DNA of 64,000 nt. Origin: Bryobacter sp964387685. Its GTDB lineage: Bacteria; Acidobacteriota; Terriglobia; Bryobacterales; Bryobacteraceae. Of the stretch, positions 1 through 8,653 are shown piece after piece (position 1 is the stretch's first letter; each line of letters starts with the position of its first letter). The DNA lies in assembly GCA_964387685.1 (NCBI GenBank), contig CAYLXK010000005.1, forward strand, positions 1 to 64,000. Reading direction: 5' to 3'. A model generated the notes under the pieces. The model was not told the origin of the DNA and ran no database searches. It saw only the letters and a program-made list of their open reading frames with translations. The translations under genes and the position numbers were made by a program.

Positions 1-268
1 GCGGCCGCAGCGGGCCCGTGATGTGCTCGGGAATTCCCGTTTTCCCATTGTTGCCGCCTTCCACCTGGATCTCGGAAAGCGGGATCTTGTGGACGGGAGA
101 TTTGCCTTCGCTTACCGCGGCGCGCATCCCGTAGCGGATATCGCAGCGGCGCCAGCCGGTCCCGATTCTTTGCAAAAGCACAAGGGAATAGCCGGAAAGT
201 TCGTTTTCAATGCCCACATGGGCGCGTTGGGAAAGTTGGCGGGCAATAGTTTCGCTGGCGATTGGCAT
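1..268 (-). CDS. Unknown protein, N-terminal part only (cut by window start)
   Basis: An open frame reads from an ATG at 268 on the minus strand to the window edge without a stop (89 codons). A near-perfect Shine-Dalgarno, AGGAGGAACAA, lies directly upstream, which is the best evidence that this is a real gene start. The visible N-terminus begins MPIASETIARQLSQRAHVGI and is soluble, with no signal peptide or membrane segment. I do not recognise the family. It lies downstream of dedA on the same strand with a gap of 56 bases, so it may belong to the ppiD-dedA transcript. Confidence 0.6.
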   Translation of the reverse strand, partial: MPIASETIARQLSQRAHVGIENELSGYSLVLLQRIGTGWRRCDIRYGMRAAVSEGKSPVHKIPLSEIQVEGGNNGKTGIPEHITGPLRP

Positions 269-324
269 TTTGTTCCTCCTGGAGATGGTTCATCCAGAGA
301 GGCGCAAAAAGTTTCGAAACTTAG

Positions 325-975
325 TCAGCGCGCGCGCTGTGATTTCCAGGCCTCAAACGCGACCGGAAGCACCGAAACGAAAATGATGGCCAGGATGACC
401 TTGTCGAAGTACTTCTTCACAAAAGGCGTGTCGCCGACCAGAAAGCCGATGCCAATGAACAGGAGCACCCAACCGATGCCACCGAAAACGTTAAAGGACA
501 AAAAGCGCGAATACGGCATGCGGCCGATACCCGCCACGAAAGGCGCAAAGGTACGCACAATGGGAATGAAGCGCGCATAGATGATCGTACGGCCGCCGTA
601 CTTCTCGTAGAAGGCTTGGGTGCGCTCCAAATACTCGCGTTTGAACAGGCGGCTGTCGGGACGGCTGAAGGCGGCCTTGCCCGCTCCTCGGCCCAGCATG
701 TAGCCGACGGCGTCGCCGCTGATCGCCGCCACGATCAAGAGGGCGCTGATGAGCCAGAAATTGAGCTTCCCCGCGCCGCAAAGCACGCCGACGATGAAAA
801 GGAGGCTATCGCCCGGAAGAAAAAAGCCCGCCAGCAGGCCCGTTTCGGCGAAAACGATGGCGGTTAAGAGGGCATAACCAGGCCAGCCGGTCAGCGTGCT
901 TTCGAGCAGGCCCTTCAGCTTCTCGGCGCTCGCCAGAGTCTTGACGAGTTCGAGAAAGTTCATGTCGTTTTGCAT
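325..975 (-). CDS. DedA family inner-membrane protein
   Basis: 216 aa. DedA/SNARE-associated-type membrane protein; family members act as phospholipid (undecaprenyl phosphate or phosphatidylethanolamine) flippases and support envelope integrity. Several hydrophobic segments are visible (about residues 35-60, 70-90, 140-165, 175-200). The family hallmarks are present: an acidic residue in the first re-entrant stretch (FAETGLLAGFFLPGDSLLF) and the FxRFIPxVRTFAPxVAG-like motif, here ARFIPIVRTFAPFVAGIGRM. The length is usual for the family. It starts 8 bases after the stop of the ppiD-like gene, so the two are probably cotranscribed. A second ATG four codons in is an alternative start. The exact substrate is not visible. 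Confidence 0.93.
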   Translation of the reverse strand: MQNDMNFLELVKTLASAEKLKGLLESTLTGWPGYALLTAIVFAETGLLAGFFLPGDSLLFIVGVLCGAGKLNFWLISALLIVAAISGDAVGYMLGRGAGKAAFSRPDSRLFKREYLERTQAFYEKYGGRTIIYARFIPIVRTFAPFVAGIGRMPYSRFLSFNVFGGIGWVLLFIGIGFLVGDTPFVKKYFDKVILAIIFVSVLPVAFEAWKSQRAR

Positions 976-983
976 GGCGTCGC

Positions 984-2918
984 CTAAACGCCGGAATTCG
1001 AAGCGAGCCGCTTCTTCACGGCTTCGTTGATCTTAACCTTGCCGCCGTCGACCATGCTCTTCAGCAGCGTTTCTTCAAAAACGTCGGAGCGCTCGGAGGC
1101 TTTCTTGTTCTTGACGATGCTGATGAATTCATTGCGGCGAGCCGGGAACAGGCTCATGTCGGCGGCTTTGGCTTCGATCACTTTGGCGATAAACCACTTG
1201 TTATCGACGGTGAAGGGCCCCCAGGAGTGGCCGGGCTGCTTACCGAAGGCGTCCACGACGGCGGACCCGGGTCCGATTCCGTCGGCAAAGCCACTGCGCC
1301 CGAATTCCTGGGTCTGCTTGAGCGGTGTGCCGAGGTCCTTGGCGAGTTTGGCGATGTCGCCGTTGGCGGATTTCGCCATCTCGAACGCGCGGGCTTTGAG
1401 CGCATTGAACTTCCTCAAGCTTTCTTCGCTTTGGAGCTTAGAGACGATGGCGAGTTTAGCTTCCTCAAATGGAGCCTGCGCTTCCGGCACAATGGAATCG
1501 ACATGGAAAAGCACGGTCTTGTCGCTAACGGACAAAGGCTCGGAAACTTCACCTTTCTTGAGGCGTTGCACGGTCTGGAACAATTCCGGCTTGGGGCCGA
1601 AAACGGGCAGAGGCACTTCGGGCTTACGGTAGGGTACGCCCTGGATACCGGCGCCAACCTGGGAGGCTAGCTCGAGAATCTGCGAAGGATCTTTTGCCAC
1701 ATCGGCGCGGAGTTTCTCGGCGGTGCGGCTTAGGCTATCGGCCGCCATTTGGCGTTGCACTTCCTGCTCGATCTGGGGCCGCACCTGTTCGAAGCTCATT
1801 TGGCCCGCCTGTTGGCGTTCGAGCACCTCAATCAGGTGATATCCGAACTCGGTCTTGACGGGTCCCACGAGTTGCTTTAGCGGCGAATTGAAGCTGGCCT
1901 CTTCGAAGTTCTTGACGGTCTGGCCGCGCGTGATGAAGCCAATGTCGCCACCGTTGGGAGCCGAGCCGGGATCCTCGGTGTACTTTTTGGCTAAATCATC
2001 AAATTTGGCGCCGCCTTGAATTTGTTTCATAACGCTTTCGGCTAGCGCTTTCATTTTGGCGTCTTCGCCTTCGGCCTTGCCTTGGGTTTTGAAAAGGATA
2101 TGGCGGACGCGGGCGCGCTCGGCGATGCGGTAGCTATCGATGTTGTCGGAATAAGCGCGACGAAGTTGCTCTTCGGAAGGCTTCATGGTGGCGGCAAAAC
2201 GGGCGGGGTCGAACACGATCACGTTCACATTGCGATATTCGCCATTCTTGTAGTCACCCTTGTGGGCCTCATAGTAGGCTTTCACTTCGGCGTCGGGCGG
2301 CGCGGCGCCTTTGCCGACCTCCTGGGGGTCGATAACCGTATATTCGAGCTTGATCTTCTCCTCGGCCTCACGGTAGGCCTTTTCCACTTCGGCCGGAGTG
2401 GCGACGGAGCTTAAGAGCATGAGGGTGCGAAGGCGGGTGGTTTCGATGTCCTTCTTCATGCCGTCTTCGAACTCCTTGACGCTAATGCCGGTCTGCTTGA
2501 GCATGGACTCATAGGCGGCCGCGCCGACAAACTTGCCGTTCTGCCAGAAGGCGGGAACGTCCTTTTGGATTTTTTCGGCGATTTCCTGATCGCTGGCCAC
2601 CAGGCCGACTTCATTGGCAAAACAAGCCACACCCTTCACGGCGACCAACTGGTCGATGAACTGCGGGATGAAAATGGCGGCGCTATCCGGAGGCAACTGG
2701 GTGCGATTGAGCATTTGCTGCAGCTTGATGCGGACTTCTCTCGAGGTGACGGGCTCGCCGCAAACTTTAGCAACCGCTTCTTCGCCGCCCGGAGCGCCAA
2801 AGCCCGCCGACCCGAAGCCGGGAATCAGGGTGATCACCAGGGACAGGGCCACCAGGCCCAACAAAACTCCCAACAAAATGCGCAAGTTGGTATCCTTGCG
2901 CCGGAACAAATCAAACAT
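984..2918 (-). CDS. PpiD/SurA-like peptidyl-prolyl cis-trans isomerase, membrane-anchored
   Basis: 644 aa. Periplasmic folding factor for secreted and outer-membrane proteins, tethered to the inner membrane. A short cytoplasmic start (MFDLFRRKDTN) is followed by one transmembrane segment (about residues 13-33), a SurA_N-like helical domain (about 50-260) and a clear parvulin PPIC domain at about 268-368 (VRHILF, GGDIGFITRGQ, FGYHLIEV). The C-terminal 250 residues look like the degenerate second half seen in PpiD proteins. The length matches PpiD (about 620 aa). ATG 2918 is preceded by GAGGAG at good spacing. It heads a small operon with dedA. Abundant Oar-type barrels in this genome would be plausible clients (inference). 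Confidence 0.92.
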   Translation of the reverse strand: MFDLFRRKDTNLRILLGVLLGLVALSLVITLIPGFGSAGFGAPGGEEAVAKVCGEPVTSREVRIKLQQMLNRTQLPPDSAAIFIPQFIDQLVAVKGVACFANEVGLVASDQEIAEKIQKDVPAFWQNGKFVGAAAYESMLKQTGISVKEFEDGMKKDIETTRLRTLMLLSSVATPAEVEKAYREAEEKIKLEYTVIDPQEVGKGAAPPDAEVKAYYEAHKGDYKNGEYRNVNVIVFDPARFAATMKPSEEQLRRAYSDNIDSYRIAERARVRHILFKTQGKAEGEDAKMKALAESVMKQIQGGAKFDDLAKKYTEDPGSAPNGGDIGFITRGQTVKNFEEASFNSPLKQLVGPVKTEFGYHLIEVLERQQAGQMSFEQVRPQIEQEVQRQMAADSLSRTAEKLRADVAKDPSQILELASQVGAGIQGVPYRKPEVPLPVFGPKPELFQTVQRLKKGEVSEPLSVSDKTVLFHVDSIVPEAQAPFEEAKLAIVSKLQSEESLRKFNALKARAFEMAKSANGDIAKLAKDLGTPLKQTQEFGRSGFADGIGPGSAVVDAFGKQPGHSWGPFTVDNKWFIAKVIEAKAADMSLFPARRNEFISIVKNKKASERSDVFEETLLKSMVDGGKVKINEAVKKRLASNSGV

Positions 2919-2952
2919 GAACTCTCCTCGCCGAACGGCTACTTAAACTTGA

Positions 2953-2958
2953 ATTATA
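2953..2958 (-). promoter_or_regulatory. Candidate -10 box of the ppiD-dedA operon
   Basis: Read on the minus strand this is TATAAT, a perfect sigma-70-type -10 hexamer, 35 bases before the ppiD start codon. The -35 region 17 bases upstream is poor, so the promoter call is tentative. The 42-base gap also has to serve the divergent DUF429 gene, whose GTG lies within a few bases. Confidence 0.4.
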
Positions 2959-2960
2959 AC

Positions 2961-3674
2961 GTGCTCTTCCTAGGAATCGACCTCGGCTGGACCGGGCGGC
3001 CCAGTGGGGCGGCCGCTCTTGCCGGCAAAGGCCGCCGCTTGGAGCTGGTAAAACTCGACCGGCCTGCGACCCACGCCGCGACCTTGGACTGGATTGCCCA
3101 GCAATGCGGCGAGCATCCCTGCTACCTAGGCTTGGACGCGCCGGTGATCGTAACGAACCGAATCGGGATGCGGGAGGCGGACCGGATGGCGCATCGGCTG
3201 TTCTCGCGCGAGAAGGCGGGATGCTATCCCGTGAATCTCGGCATGCCGTTCACGGCCAACGTACTTGCTTTTGTGGCTGAGCTGCGGGAACAAGGATTTG
3301 CGACCGCGCCGGCCCCGCAGGCGCAGGCGGCCGAGCGGCGGCTGTTTGAGGTGTATCCGCATGCGGCTTGCGTGCGGCTTTTCGGCTTGGACCGGATTCT
3401 TCCCTACAAAAAGGGGCCGCTGGCACAGCGGAAGGCGGCGCTGGCGCAGTTGCGCGAACTGTTGGCGAATGGCCTTGCCCGCCGCCATCCATCCTTCGCC
3501 TGCCCTGAACTGCCACAAATTCCGGCGACGGGGGCAGAGTTAAAAGCAGTTGAGGACCAACTGGACGCGGTGTTATGCGCGTATGTCGCGGCCCACTATT
3601 GGCACTGGGGCGCGGCCAAGAATAATCTCTTGGGCGCGCCCCAGGATGGGTTTATTGTTGTGCCCAGCTTCTAG
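2961..3674 (+). CDS. DUF429 family protein (predicted RNase H-fold nuclease)
   Basis: 237 aa. DUF429 proteins have an RNase H-like fold and are predicted nucleases; function is unproven. The start VLFLGIDLGWTGRPSGAA matches the family's first beta strand with the catalytic-type Asp (GIDLGW), and LGLDAPVIV and FEVYPHA fit the second and third motifs. The GTG at 2961 is chosen because the fold begins there and because the open frame upstream is only antisense to ppiD. The stop codon overlaps, as CTAG, a remnant of the neighbouring receptor's stop codon. The 3' third of the gene is partly repeated downstream (3747-3938), so the end of this gene lies inside a tandem duplication. Confidence 0.82.
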   Translation: MLFLGIDLGWTGRPSGAAALAGKGRRLELVKLDRPATHAATLDWIAQQCGEHPCYLGLDAPVIVTNRIGMREADRMAHRLFSREKAGCYPVNLGMPFTANVLAFVAELREQGFATAPAPQAQAAERRLFEVYPHAACVRLFGLDRILPYKKGPLAQRKAALAQLRELLANGLARRHPSFACPELPQIPATGAELKAVEDQLDAVLCAYVAAHYWHWGAAKNNLLGAPQDGFIVVPSF

Positions 3675-3751
3675 AAGAGGAGCTTGAGAGCGAACTGCAA
3701 TTCCCGCGCGGGGAAGGTGCTTTGAATGCGGCCGTAGGTCCCGCTATTGCG
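3450..3751. repeat. Direct repeat copy 1 spanning the DUF429/receptor convergent junction
   Basis: This segment contains the last third of the DUF429 gene followed, after the shared CTAG stop, by about 78 bases matching the 3' end of the Oar receptor in antisense orientation. It repeats at 3747-4015. Bases 3584-3688 are identical to 3848-3952 (105 bp, offset 264). The flanks are similar but diverged, and copy 2 lacks 33 bp that copy 1 has near 3551-3583. Confidence 0.88.
3671..3751 (-). pseudogene. 3' fragment of an Oar-type receptor gene (duplicate remnant)
   Basis: The minus strand encodes a C-terminus reading SGTYGRIQSTFPARELQF and ending at a TAG that overlaps the DUF429 stop. The intact receptor ends SGTFGRIQSTFPARELQF. 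Only about 26 codons exist and there is no start, so this is a remnant of the tandem duplication and not a gene. The few substitutions, including F to Y, show it has drifted from the intact copy. Confidence 0.8.
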
Positions 3752-3938
3752 AGAGCTTTTGGCGAGCGGAGTCTCCCGCCGCCATCCATTCTTTGCCTGC
3801 CCTGAACGGCCGCAGGTTCCGGCGGCGGGGGCAGAGTTAAAGGCAGTTGTCGCGGCCCACTATTGGCACTGGGGCGCGGCCAAGAATAATCTCTTGGGCG
3901 CGCCCCAGGATGGGTTTATTGTTGTGCCCAGCTTCTAG
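3747..3938 (+). pseudogene. 3' fragment of DUF429 gene (duplicate remnant)
   Basis: A 63-codon frame matches the C-terminus of the upstream DUF429 protein (RELLxxGxxRRHPxFACPExPQ, then AHYWHWGAAKNNLLGAPQDG) with one in-frame 11-codon deletion. It lacks the RNase H core, so it cannot be a functional nuclease. It could be translated from an internal start, but no Shine-Dalgarno is evident. The stop overlaps the stop of the intact Oar receptor in the same CTAG geometry as copy 1. Confidence 0.8.
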
Positions 3939-4015
3939 AAGAGGAGCTTGAGGGCGAACTGCAATTCCCGCGCGGGGAAGGTGCTTTGGATGCGGCCGAA
4001 GGTGCCGCTGGTGCG
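3747..4015. repeat. Direct repeat copy 2 of the DUF429/receptor junction
   Basis: Second copy of the segment described at 3450-3751. It joins the truncated DUF429 duplicate to the true 3' end of the Oar receptor. The join with copy 1 (about 3747-3753) carries a short shared TGCG, compatible with a microhomology-mediated duplication. Confidence 0.85.
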
Positions 4016-7000
4016 GTTGGTATCGGCGAGGGAGAGATTGCTGCGGTTGAAGAGGTTGAAGGCTTCGGCGCGGAACTGGAGGCCGATGCGTTCGGTGAAA
4101 TTGAACTGCTTGTGGAGGCCGGTGTCGAACTGGAAGAAGTTTGGACCGCGGACGCCATTGCGGTAGGAATTGCCGAAGGGCTGGGAGCGATCCGTGGGCT
4201 CCAGGGCCCCGGCGCCCAACTGGCTGCAGAAGGGGAAGCGCGTATCGGCGTTCGACAAGCAGGGGTTCAAGTACTGGGTACGGAAGTTGCCGGTACGGAA
4301 TTCCTCGGGGAGGACAGTCTGGCCGACGACGTTGGGGCGGAAGCTGGAAGAGCCGTCCTGGAAGGCGGCCTGGGGGCTATAGGTGAGGTTCAAGGGGAGA
4401 CCGGCGTTGAGGGTATGAATGCCATTCAGACGCCAACCGCCGAGGACGGCTTCGACGAAGCTGTTGGCGCCGCTCATGTACTTGCGCCCTTTGCCGAAGG
4501 GGAGTTCGTAGACGAAGGTCGTCGTGTTGTTGTAGCGCTGGTCGTAGCCGGTGTAGCCGGTTTCGATGCCCTGGTTGCGGAAGTTCAAGCGGGAGTTATC
4601 GCCGCCTGCGGTCTCCAGGTGGCCGGAAGCGTTATCGGTAGAACGGCTGTAGGTAAAGGAGTTGAGGAAGAAGAGCGAGCCGGCGCGCTTTTCGATCTTG
4701 ACCTGGAGACCGTCGTAGTTCAGGAAGCCTCCGTCGAAAGCGATTTGGATGAAACCAAAAGTCTGGATGGGGCGGCGGGCATTAACGCTGAGGTTTTCCG
4801 TGGGCGCATTGGCGCGGGCCTGATTGAAATCGCCGAGGACCATGAGGTTATCGCCGCGGTTGCCGACGTAACCGAGGTCGAGAACAAAGCCACCGGGCAG
4901 TTCGCGTTGGACGCTGGCGTGGAAACTCTGCAGCATGCCGCTTTTCAAGTCCTTGGGGATGTAGTTGGCGCGGACGTTCACCTGGTTCACATTGGCAATC
5001 GAGAGCAAGTTGTCAGAGTAACCTTGCTCGCGGGTGCGGAAACAATCCTGCGGGCGCTGGGCCTGGGAGGTACAGATGGGCAGCCCGCCGGCGGCGGCCG
5101 TAGCCGGCAACTGGTTGATGTTAACGCCGATGATGTTGGGCAGGTTGAAGGCGAGGAGGTTTTCGCCGCCGAGGCGGTTGAAATGGATGTAACTGATGCC
5201 GTAGGCCGCGCGGAGCACAGTCTTGTCGGTGAGTTTATAGGCCATGCCGATGCGCGGGCCCCAATTATTGCGGTCGGGATCGATGAGAGCGCGTTCGGAG
5301 ATGGAACCGTCGACGGAGGCGGGGATCAGGCGGACGCCGGTGGGATCGAAGTTGCTCAGCTTGCCATCGCGCTCCCACTGGGGAGTGCCGTATTCGTAGC
5401 GGAGGCCGAGGTTGAGGGTGAGTTTCTTATTCACTTTCCAGTCGTCCTGGAAGTAGAAGAAGTGCATGTTTTGGCGGTAGTTGACGATGGCGGCATTGTT
5501 CAACTGGTAATTGCTGCGGGCGCCGTAGAAGAAATCAACCAGGTTGTAAGCGTTGTTGGCCGCGGTGACGGAGGCGGGGCGGCTAAACTGGCCGCCGAAG
5601 CCATCGCTGCCGTACTTGGGGTTGAAATCGTCGATTTCGGTCGAGATCGACTGCATTTCATAGCCGGCCTTAAAGGTGTGCTGGCGCCAGATCTTAGAGT
5701 AGTTGACTTTGGGGTTCACGACGTAGGGGTTTTGGAATTGCGGATTAGAACCCTGCACGCCAAAACCGGTGTAGCCGTTCACGCCGGAGGAATAGAAGCC
5801 TCCCGTGACGCGGGGATCCGTGGGCCCGTTGGGGATGCGGTAGGTGGTGTAGACGTTTTCAAGACCATTGAAGATGGTGGTCTTGCCGCCCTCGGTGAGG
5901 CCGATGCCCATGCGGAATTCGAGCAGCGAGGTGGGGCTGAGGGTGAAGTTACCGCCGAAGGCGATTTGCTGATTGAGCACGCGGACGCGGCCGTTGGAGT
6001 TGCCGCCGGCGAGGCCAGGGATGGCGGGCGGCTCGAGATTGTTCAGGAGGCGATGGCTATAGCGAACGAAGGCGTTGACCTTTTCATTGAAGTACTGGTC
6101 GTAGCGGATGTCGCCCTTGTCATTGCGGTCCGTACGGAGGGGTTGGTCGAAGAAGCTGGTGGCTTGGCCCGGGACGTTGGGTTCAGGGAGCGCGGCGAGG
6201 AGGTCGCGGGCGAAGGGGGTGATCTGGCTGGCCGGAATGATACCGTTCGGGATGAGGTCGCCCGTCAAGGGGTTCCGGATGGCGGGGAGGCGGGAGAAGT
6301 TGCCGCTCTGGAGGTCCGCTTCGGGAAGGGTGGAGAAGGTGGGCGAGCTCGAGTTACGGCGGAAGCCTTCGTAGTTGGCAAAGAAGAACATTTTGTTCTT
6401 GACGATGGGACCGCCGACGGCGGCGCCGAATTGGTTTTGCTTGAGGACGGGCTTGTCGGAGGTGTCGATGCGGCCATCGCGGTTCAAGTCGTTTTTGAAG
6501 AAGCCGAAGGCGTTCAATTGGGTGTTACGGAGGAACTCCCAGACAGCGCCGTGGAACTCGTTGCCGCCGGAGCGAATGGAGGCGTTGATGACGGCGCCGC
6601 CGGCGCGGCCGTATTCCGCCGAGAAGTTGTTGGTTTCGATGCGGAACTCCTGCACGGCGTCGGGAGAGATCTGCACGACCTGGTTGGAGAAGCCCTGATT
6701 GGAGGTGCCGTAGGCGTTATTGTCGACGCCGTCGATGACGAAGTTGTTTTGCGAACTGCGCATGCCGTTCACGTTGAAGGAGGCGTCGCGGCCGGCAAAG
6801 GTGAGGAGCGAGCGGCGCACGCCGGGGGCGAGGAGGGCCAAGTCCGCATAGGCACGGCCATTGAGGGGGAGGTTGAGGATCTGTTGGGCGCTAACGACGG
6901 TACCGCGCGAACTGGTATCGGTTTCGAGCACGGCGGCGGCATCGGTGACGGTGACCGTTTCGGCGACATCGCCGACTTCCATCGTGAGGTCAACACGCTG

Positions 7001-7309
7001 ACGGGCGGCCACGGTGGCGGTGAAGGCTTCGGCCTTGGCTTTCTTAAAGCCCGGAGCTTCGGCCGATACCTCGTAGCGGCCGATCTTGACGGCGCTGAAC
7101 TGGAAGTTACCGGAGGAGTCGGAGGTAGTGGCCTGTTCGACGCCGGTTTCCAGGCTGCGAAGGATGACCTTAGCATTGGGAACAGAGGCGCCCTGGCGGT
7201 CCAGCAAAGTACCGAGAACGGCGGCCGAGTCGAACTGCGCCAGCATGGAAAGCGGCAGCAGCAAGCTCAAGGTAAGAAGTGTAAACACACGAATCGCGAG
7301 AGTATACAT
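3935..7309 (-). CDS. Oar-like TonB-dependent outer-membrane receptor 1
   Basis: 1124 aa. Large outer-membrane barrel of the Oar/carboxypeptidase-regulatory-domain class that is greatly expanded in Acidobacteriota; believed to take up polymers or oligosaccharides, but substrates are unknown. A signal peptide (residues about 1-25, ending MLAQ) is followed by a carboxypeptidase regulatory-like Ig domain (about 28-115, GTLLDRQGASVPNAKVIL), a plug domain (about 120-290, including LPLNGRAYADLALLAPGV and NGMRSSQNNFVIDGVDNN) and a long beta barrel ending in aromatic LLF, as expected for outer-membrane insertion. ATG 7309 is preceded by AGGAG at about 14 bases, which is long. The 3' end lies in the duplicated segment. 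Confidence 0.93.
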   Translation of the reverse strand: MYTLAIRVFTLLTLSLLLPLSMLAQFDSAAVLGTLLDRQGASVPNAKVILRSLETGVEQATTSDSSGNFQFSAVKIGRYEVSAEAPGFKKAKAEAFTATVAARQRVDLTMEVGDVAETVTVTDAAAVLETDTSSRGTVVSAQQILNLPLNGRAYADLALLAPGVRRSLLTFAGRDASFNVNGMRSSQNNFVIDGVDNNAYGTSNQGFSNQVVQISPDAVQEFRIETNNFSAEYGRAGGAVINASIRSGGNEFHGAVWEFLRNTQLNAFGFFKNDLNRDGRIDTSDKPVLKQNQFGAAVGGPIVKNKMFFFANYEGFRRNSSSPTFSTLPEADLQSGNFSRLPAIRNPLTGDLIPNGIIPASQITPFARDLLAALPEPNVPGQATSFFDQPLRTDRNDKGDIRYDQYFNEKVNAFVRYSHRLLNNLEPPAIPGLAGGNSNGRVRVLNQQIAFGGNFTLSPTSLLEFRMGIGLTEGGKTTIFNGLENVYTTYRIPNGPTDPRVTGGFYSSGVNGYTGFGVQGSNPQFQNPYVVNPKVNYSKIWRQHTFKAGYEMQSISTEIDDFNPKYGSDGFGGQFSRPASVTAANNAYNLVDFFYGARSNYQLNNAAIVNYRQNMHFFYFQDDWKVNKKLTLNLGLRYEYGTPQWERDGKLSNFDPTGVRLIPASVDGSISERALIDPDRNNWGPRIGMAYKLTDKTVLRAAYGISYIHFNRLGGENLLAFNLPNIIGVNINQLPATAAAGGLPICTSQAQRPQDCFRTREQGYSDNLLSIANVNQVNVRANYIPKDLKSGMLQSFHASVQRELPGGFVLDLGYVGNRGDNLMVLGDFNQARANAPTENLSVNARRPIQTFGFIQIAFDGGFLNYDGLQVKIEKRAGSLFFLNSFTYSRSTDNASGHLETAGGDNSRLNFRNQGIETGYTGYDQRYNNTTTFVYELPFGKGRKYMSGANSFVEAVLGGWRLNGIHTLNAGLPLNLTYSPQAAFQDGSSSFRPNVVGQTVLPEEFRTGNFRTQYLNPCLSNADTRFPFCSQLGAGALEPTDRSQPFGNSYRNGVRGPNFFQFDTGLHKQFNFTERIGLQFRAEAFNLFNRSNLSLADTNRTSGTFGRIQSTFPARELQFALKLLF

Positions 7310-7412
7310 AAACAGAAACGACTCCTAGGAGGGGATGCTTTCAACGATAGCGAGTGTGTTTTGCATTTCGGTTTCGTATCGATGAATAACTGATCACGGT
7401 GGGCAGAATTCT

Positions 7413-8060
7413 ATGATGGAAGGGATGAGCGGGAAGAAGTATGCGGAATTGCGGGAGAACTATACACAGGCGGGGCTGTTGGAGAGTGAGGCGGATGCCT
7501 CGCCGTTTGGCCAGTTTCAGCGATGGTTTGACGAGGCGCTGGCGGCGGAAATTTTAGAGGCGAACGCGATGGCGCTAGCGACCGCGGCCCCGGCGGTGCG
7601 TATGGTGCTGTTAAAAGGCTTTGACGAGCGGGGCTTCCAGTTTTATTCCAATTATGGAAGCGCGAAAGCAAAGGAATTGGAGTTGAATTCGGCGGCAGCA
7701 CTATGCTTTCACTGGAAGGAATTGGAACGCCAAGTGAGGGCACGGGGAACGGTGGAAAAGCTTAGCCGTGAGGAGTCTGAGGCATATTTTCGGGAACGCC
7801 CGCGGGGGAGCCAAATTGGGGCCTGGTGCAGCGCGCAGTCTGAGCGGATTGCGTCCCGTGAAACGCTGGAGCAGGCGCAGCGTCATTATGAACAGAGGTT
7901 TAGGGACCAGGAAGTACCGATGCCGGAGTGCTGGGGCGGATACCTAATGCGGCCAGAAGAGTTTGAATTTTGGCAGGGCCGTCCTGGCAGGCTGCACGAC
8001 CGAATTCACTATAGTCGAGACGAAAATCACAAATGGCGCATTTCCCGCTTATCGCCTTAG
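7413..8060 (+). CDS. pdxH: Pyridoxamine/pyridoxine 5'-phosphate oxidase
   Basis: 215 aa. FMN-dependent oxidase making pyridoxal 5'-phosphate from PNP or PMP in the cytoplasm. The full family pattern is visible: MALATAAPAVRMVLLKGFDERGFQFYSNYGSAKAKEL (FMN and substrate binding), the RPRGSQIGAWCSAQS stretch, and the C-terminal FWQGRPGRLHDRIHY with the conserved RLHDR. The length is usual. Several ATGs stand close together (7413, 7416, 7425) and the exact start is uncertain. The gene overlaps lolA by 28 bases, so the two are probably cotranscribed and translationally coupled. It is divergent from the Oar receptor. Confidence 0.95.
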   Translation: MMEGMSGKKYAELRENYTQAGLLESEADASPFGQFQRWFDEALAAEILEANAMALATAAPAVRMVLLKGFDERGFQFYSNYGSAKAKELELNSAAALCFHWKELERQVRARGTVEKLSREESEAYFRERPRGSQIGAWCSAQSERIASRETLEQAQRHYEQRFRDQEVPMPECWGGYLMRPEEFEFWQGRPGRLHDRIHYSRDENHKWRISRLSP

Positions 8061-8653
8061 CGCTGTTGGGGGCGGACCTCAGCACGCAGTTGGCCCAGAT
8101 TGAGCAGCGATATAACTCGACGAAGACGCTGAAGAGCGACTTCGAGCAGACGGTGTCGATGGCGCAGGGGCGAAAGACGACAGAGAAGGGTGTGCTTTAC
8201 TTACGCAAGCCCGGACAAATGCGGTGGGAGTATGCGCAACCGAGCGGCAAACTGTTCATCTCAGACGGCAAGAAGATCTATTACGCGAGCGCGGCGGCGC
8301 GGCGGGTGGAAGTGAGCGCGGTACGGGAGACGGACGACCTGCGGGCACCGCTAGCCTTTTTGTTGGGCAAGTTGGATTTCAAGCGCGATTTTTCGCGATT
8401 CGAGACGGCGGCGGAAGGGGCGGCGACGCGGATTCGCGCGATTCCGAAGAGCGAGAAGAGTCTATTTGAATACGTTGAGTTCGTAGCCAGTCCGGCGGGG
8501 GAATTAGGGGTGGTGCGAGTGCAGGGCAAGGATGGGAGCAGGATGGAGTACCGATTTAGCAATGAGGTACGAAATGGGGCCGTGGATCCAGGCTTGTTTC
8601 GTTATGTGGCGCCGGAAGGCTACGAAGTGGTGCAGATCAAGGGCGCGCCGTAG
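8033..8653 (+). CDS. lolA: LolA-like outer-membrane lipoprotein carrier protein
   Basis: 206 aa. Periplasmic chaperone that ferries lipoproteins from the inner-membrane LolCDE complex to the outer membrane. A short signal sequence (MAHFPLIALALLG) is followed by the LolA fold: YNSTKTLKSDFEQTVS, GVLYLRKPGQMRWEY, LFISDGKKIYYA and LAFLLGKLDF. These are typical LolA strand motifs. The start overlaps the pdxH 3' end, and its stop overlaps the end of the convergent cytochrome gene by 17 bases. The lspA and lgt genes in this window act earlier in the same lipoprotein pathway. Confidence 0.9.
   Translation: MAHFPLIALALLGADLSTQLAQIEQRYNSTKTLKSDFEQTVSMAQGRKTTEKGVLYLRKPGQMRWEYAQPSGKLFISDGKKIYYASAAARRVEVSAVRETDDLRAPLAFLLGKLDFKRDFSRFETAAEGAATRIRAIPKSEKSLFEYVEFVASPAGELGVVRVQGKDGSRMEYRFSNEVRNGAVDPGLFRYVAPEGYEVVQIKGAP

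Noticed and set aside
3986..7393. 1135-codon open frame antisense to Oar receptor 1
   Set aside because: It has no family motif, is rich in Val/Gly/Ala/Glu as expected for an antisense of GC-biased codons, and the sense frame has signal peptide, plug and barrel. It is a codon-bias shadow.
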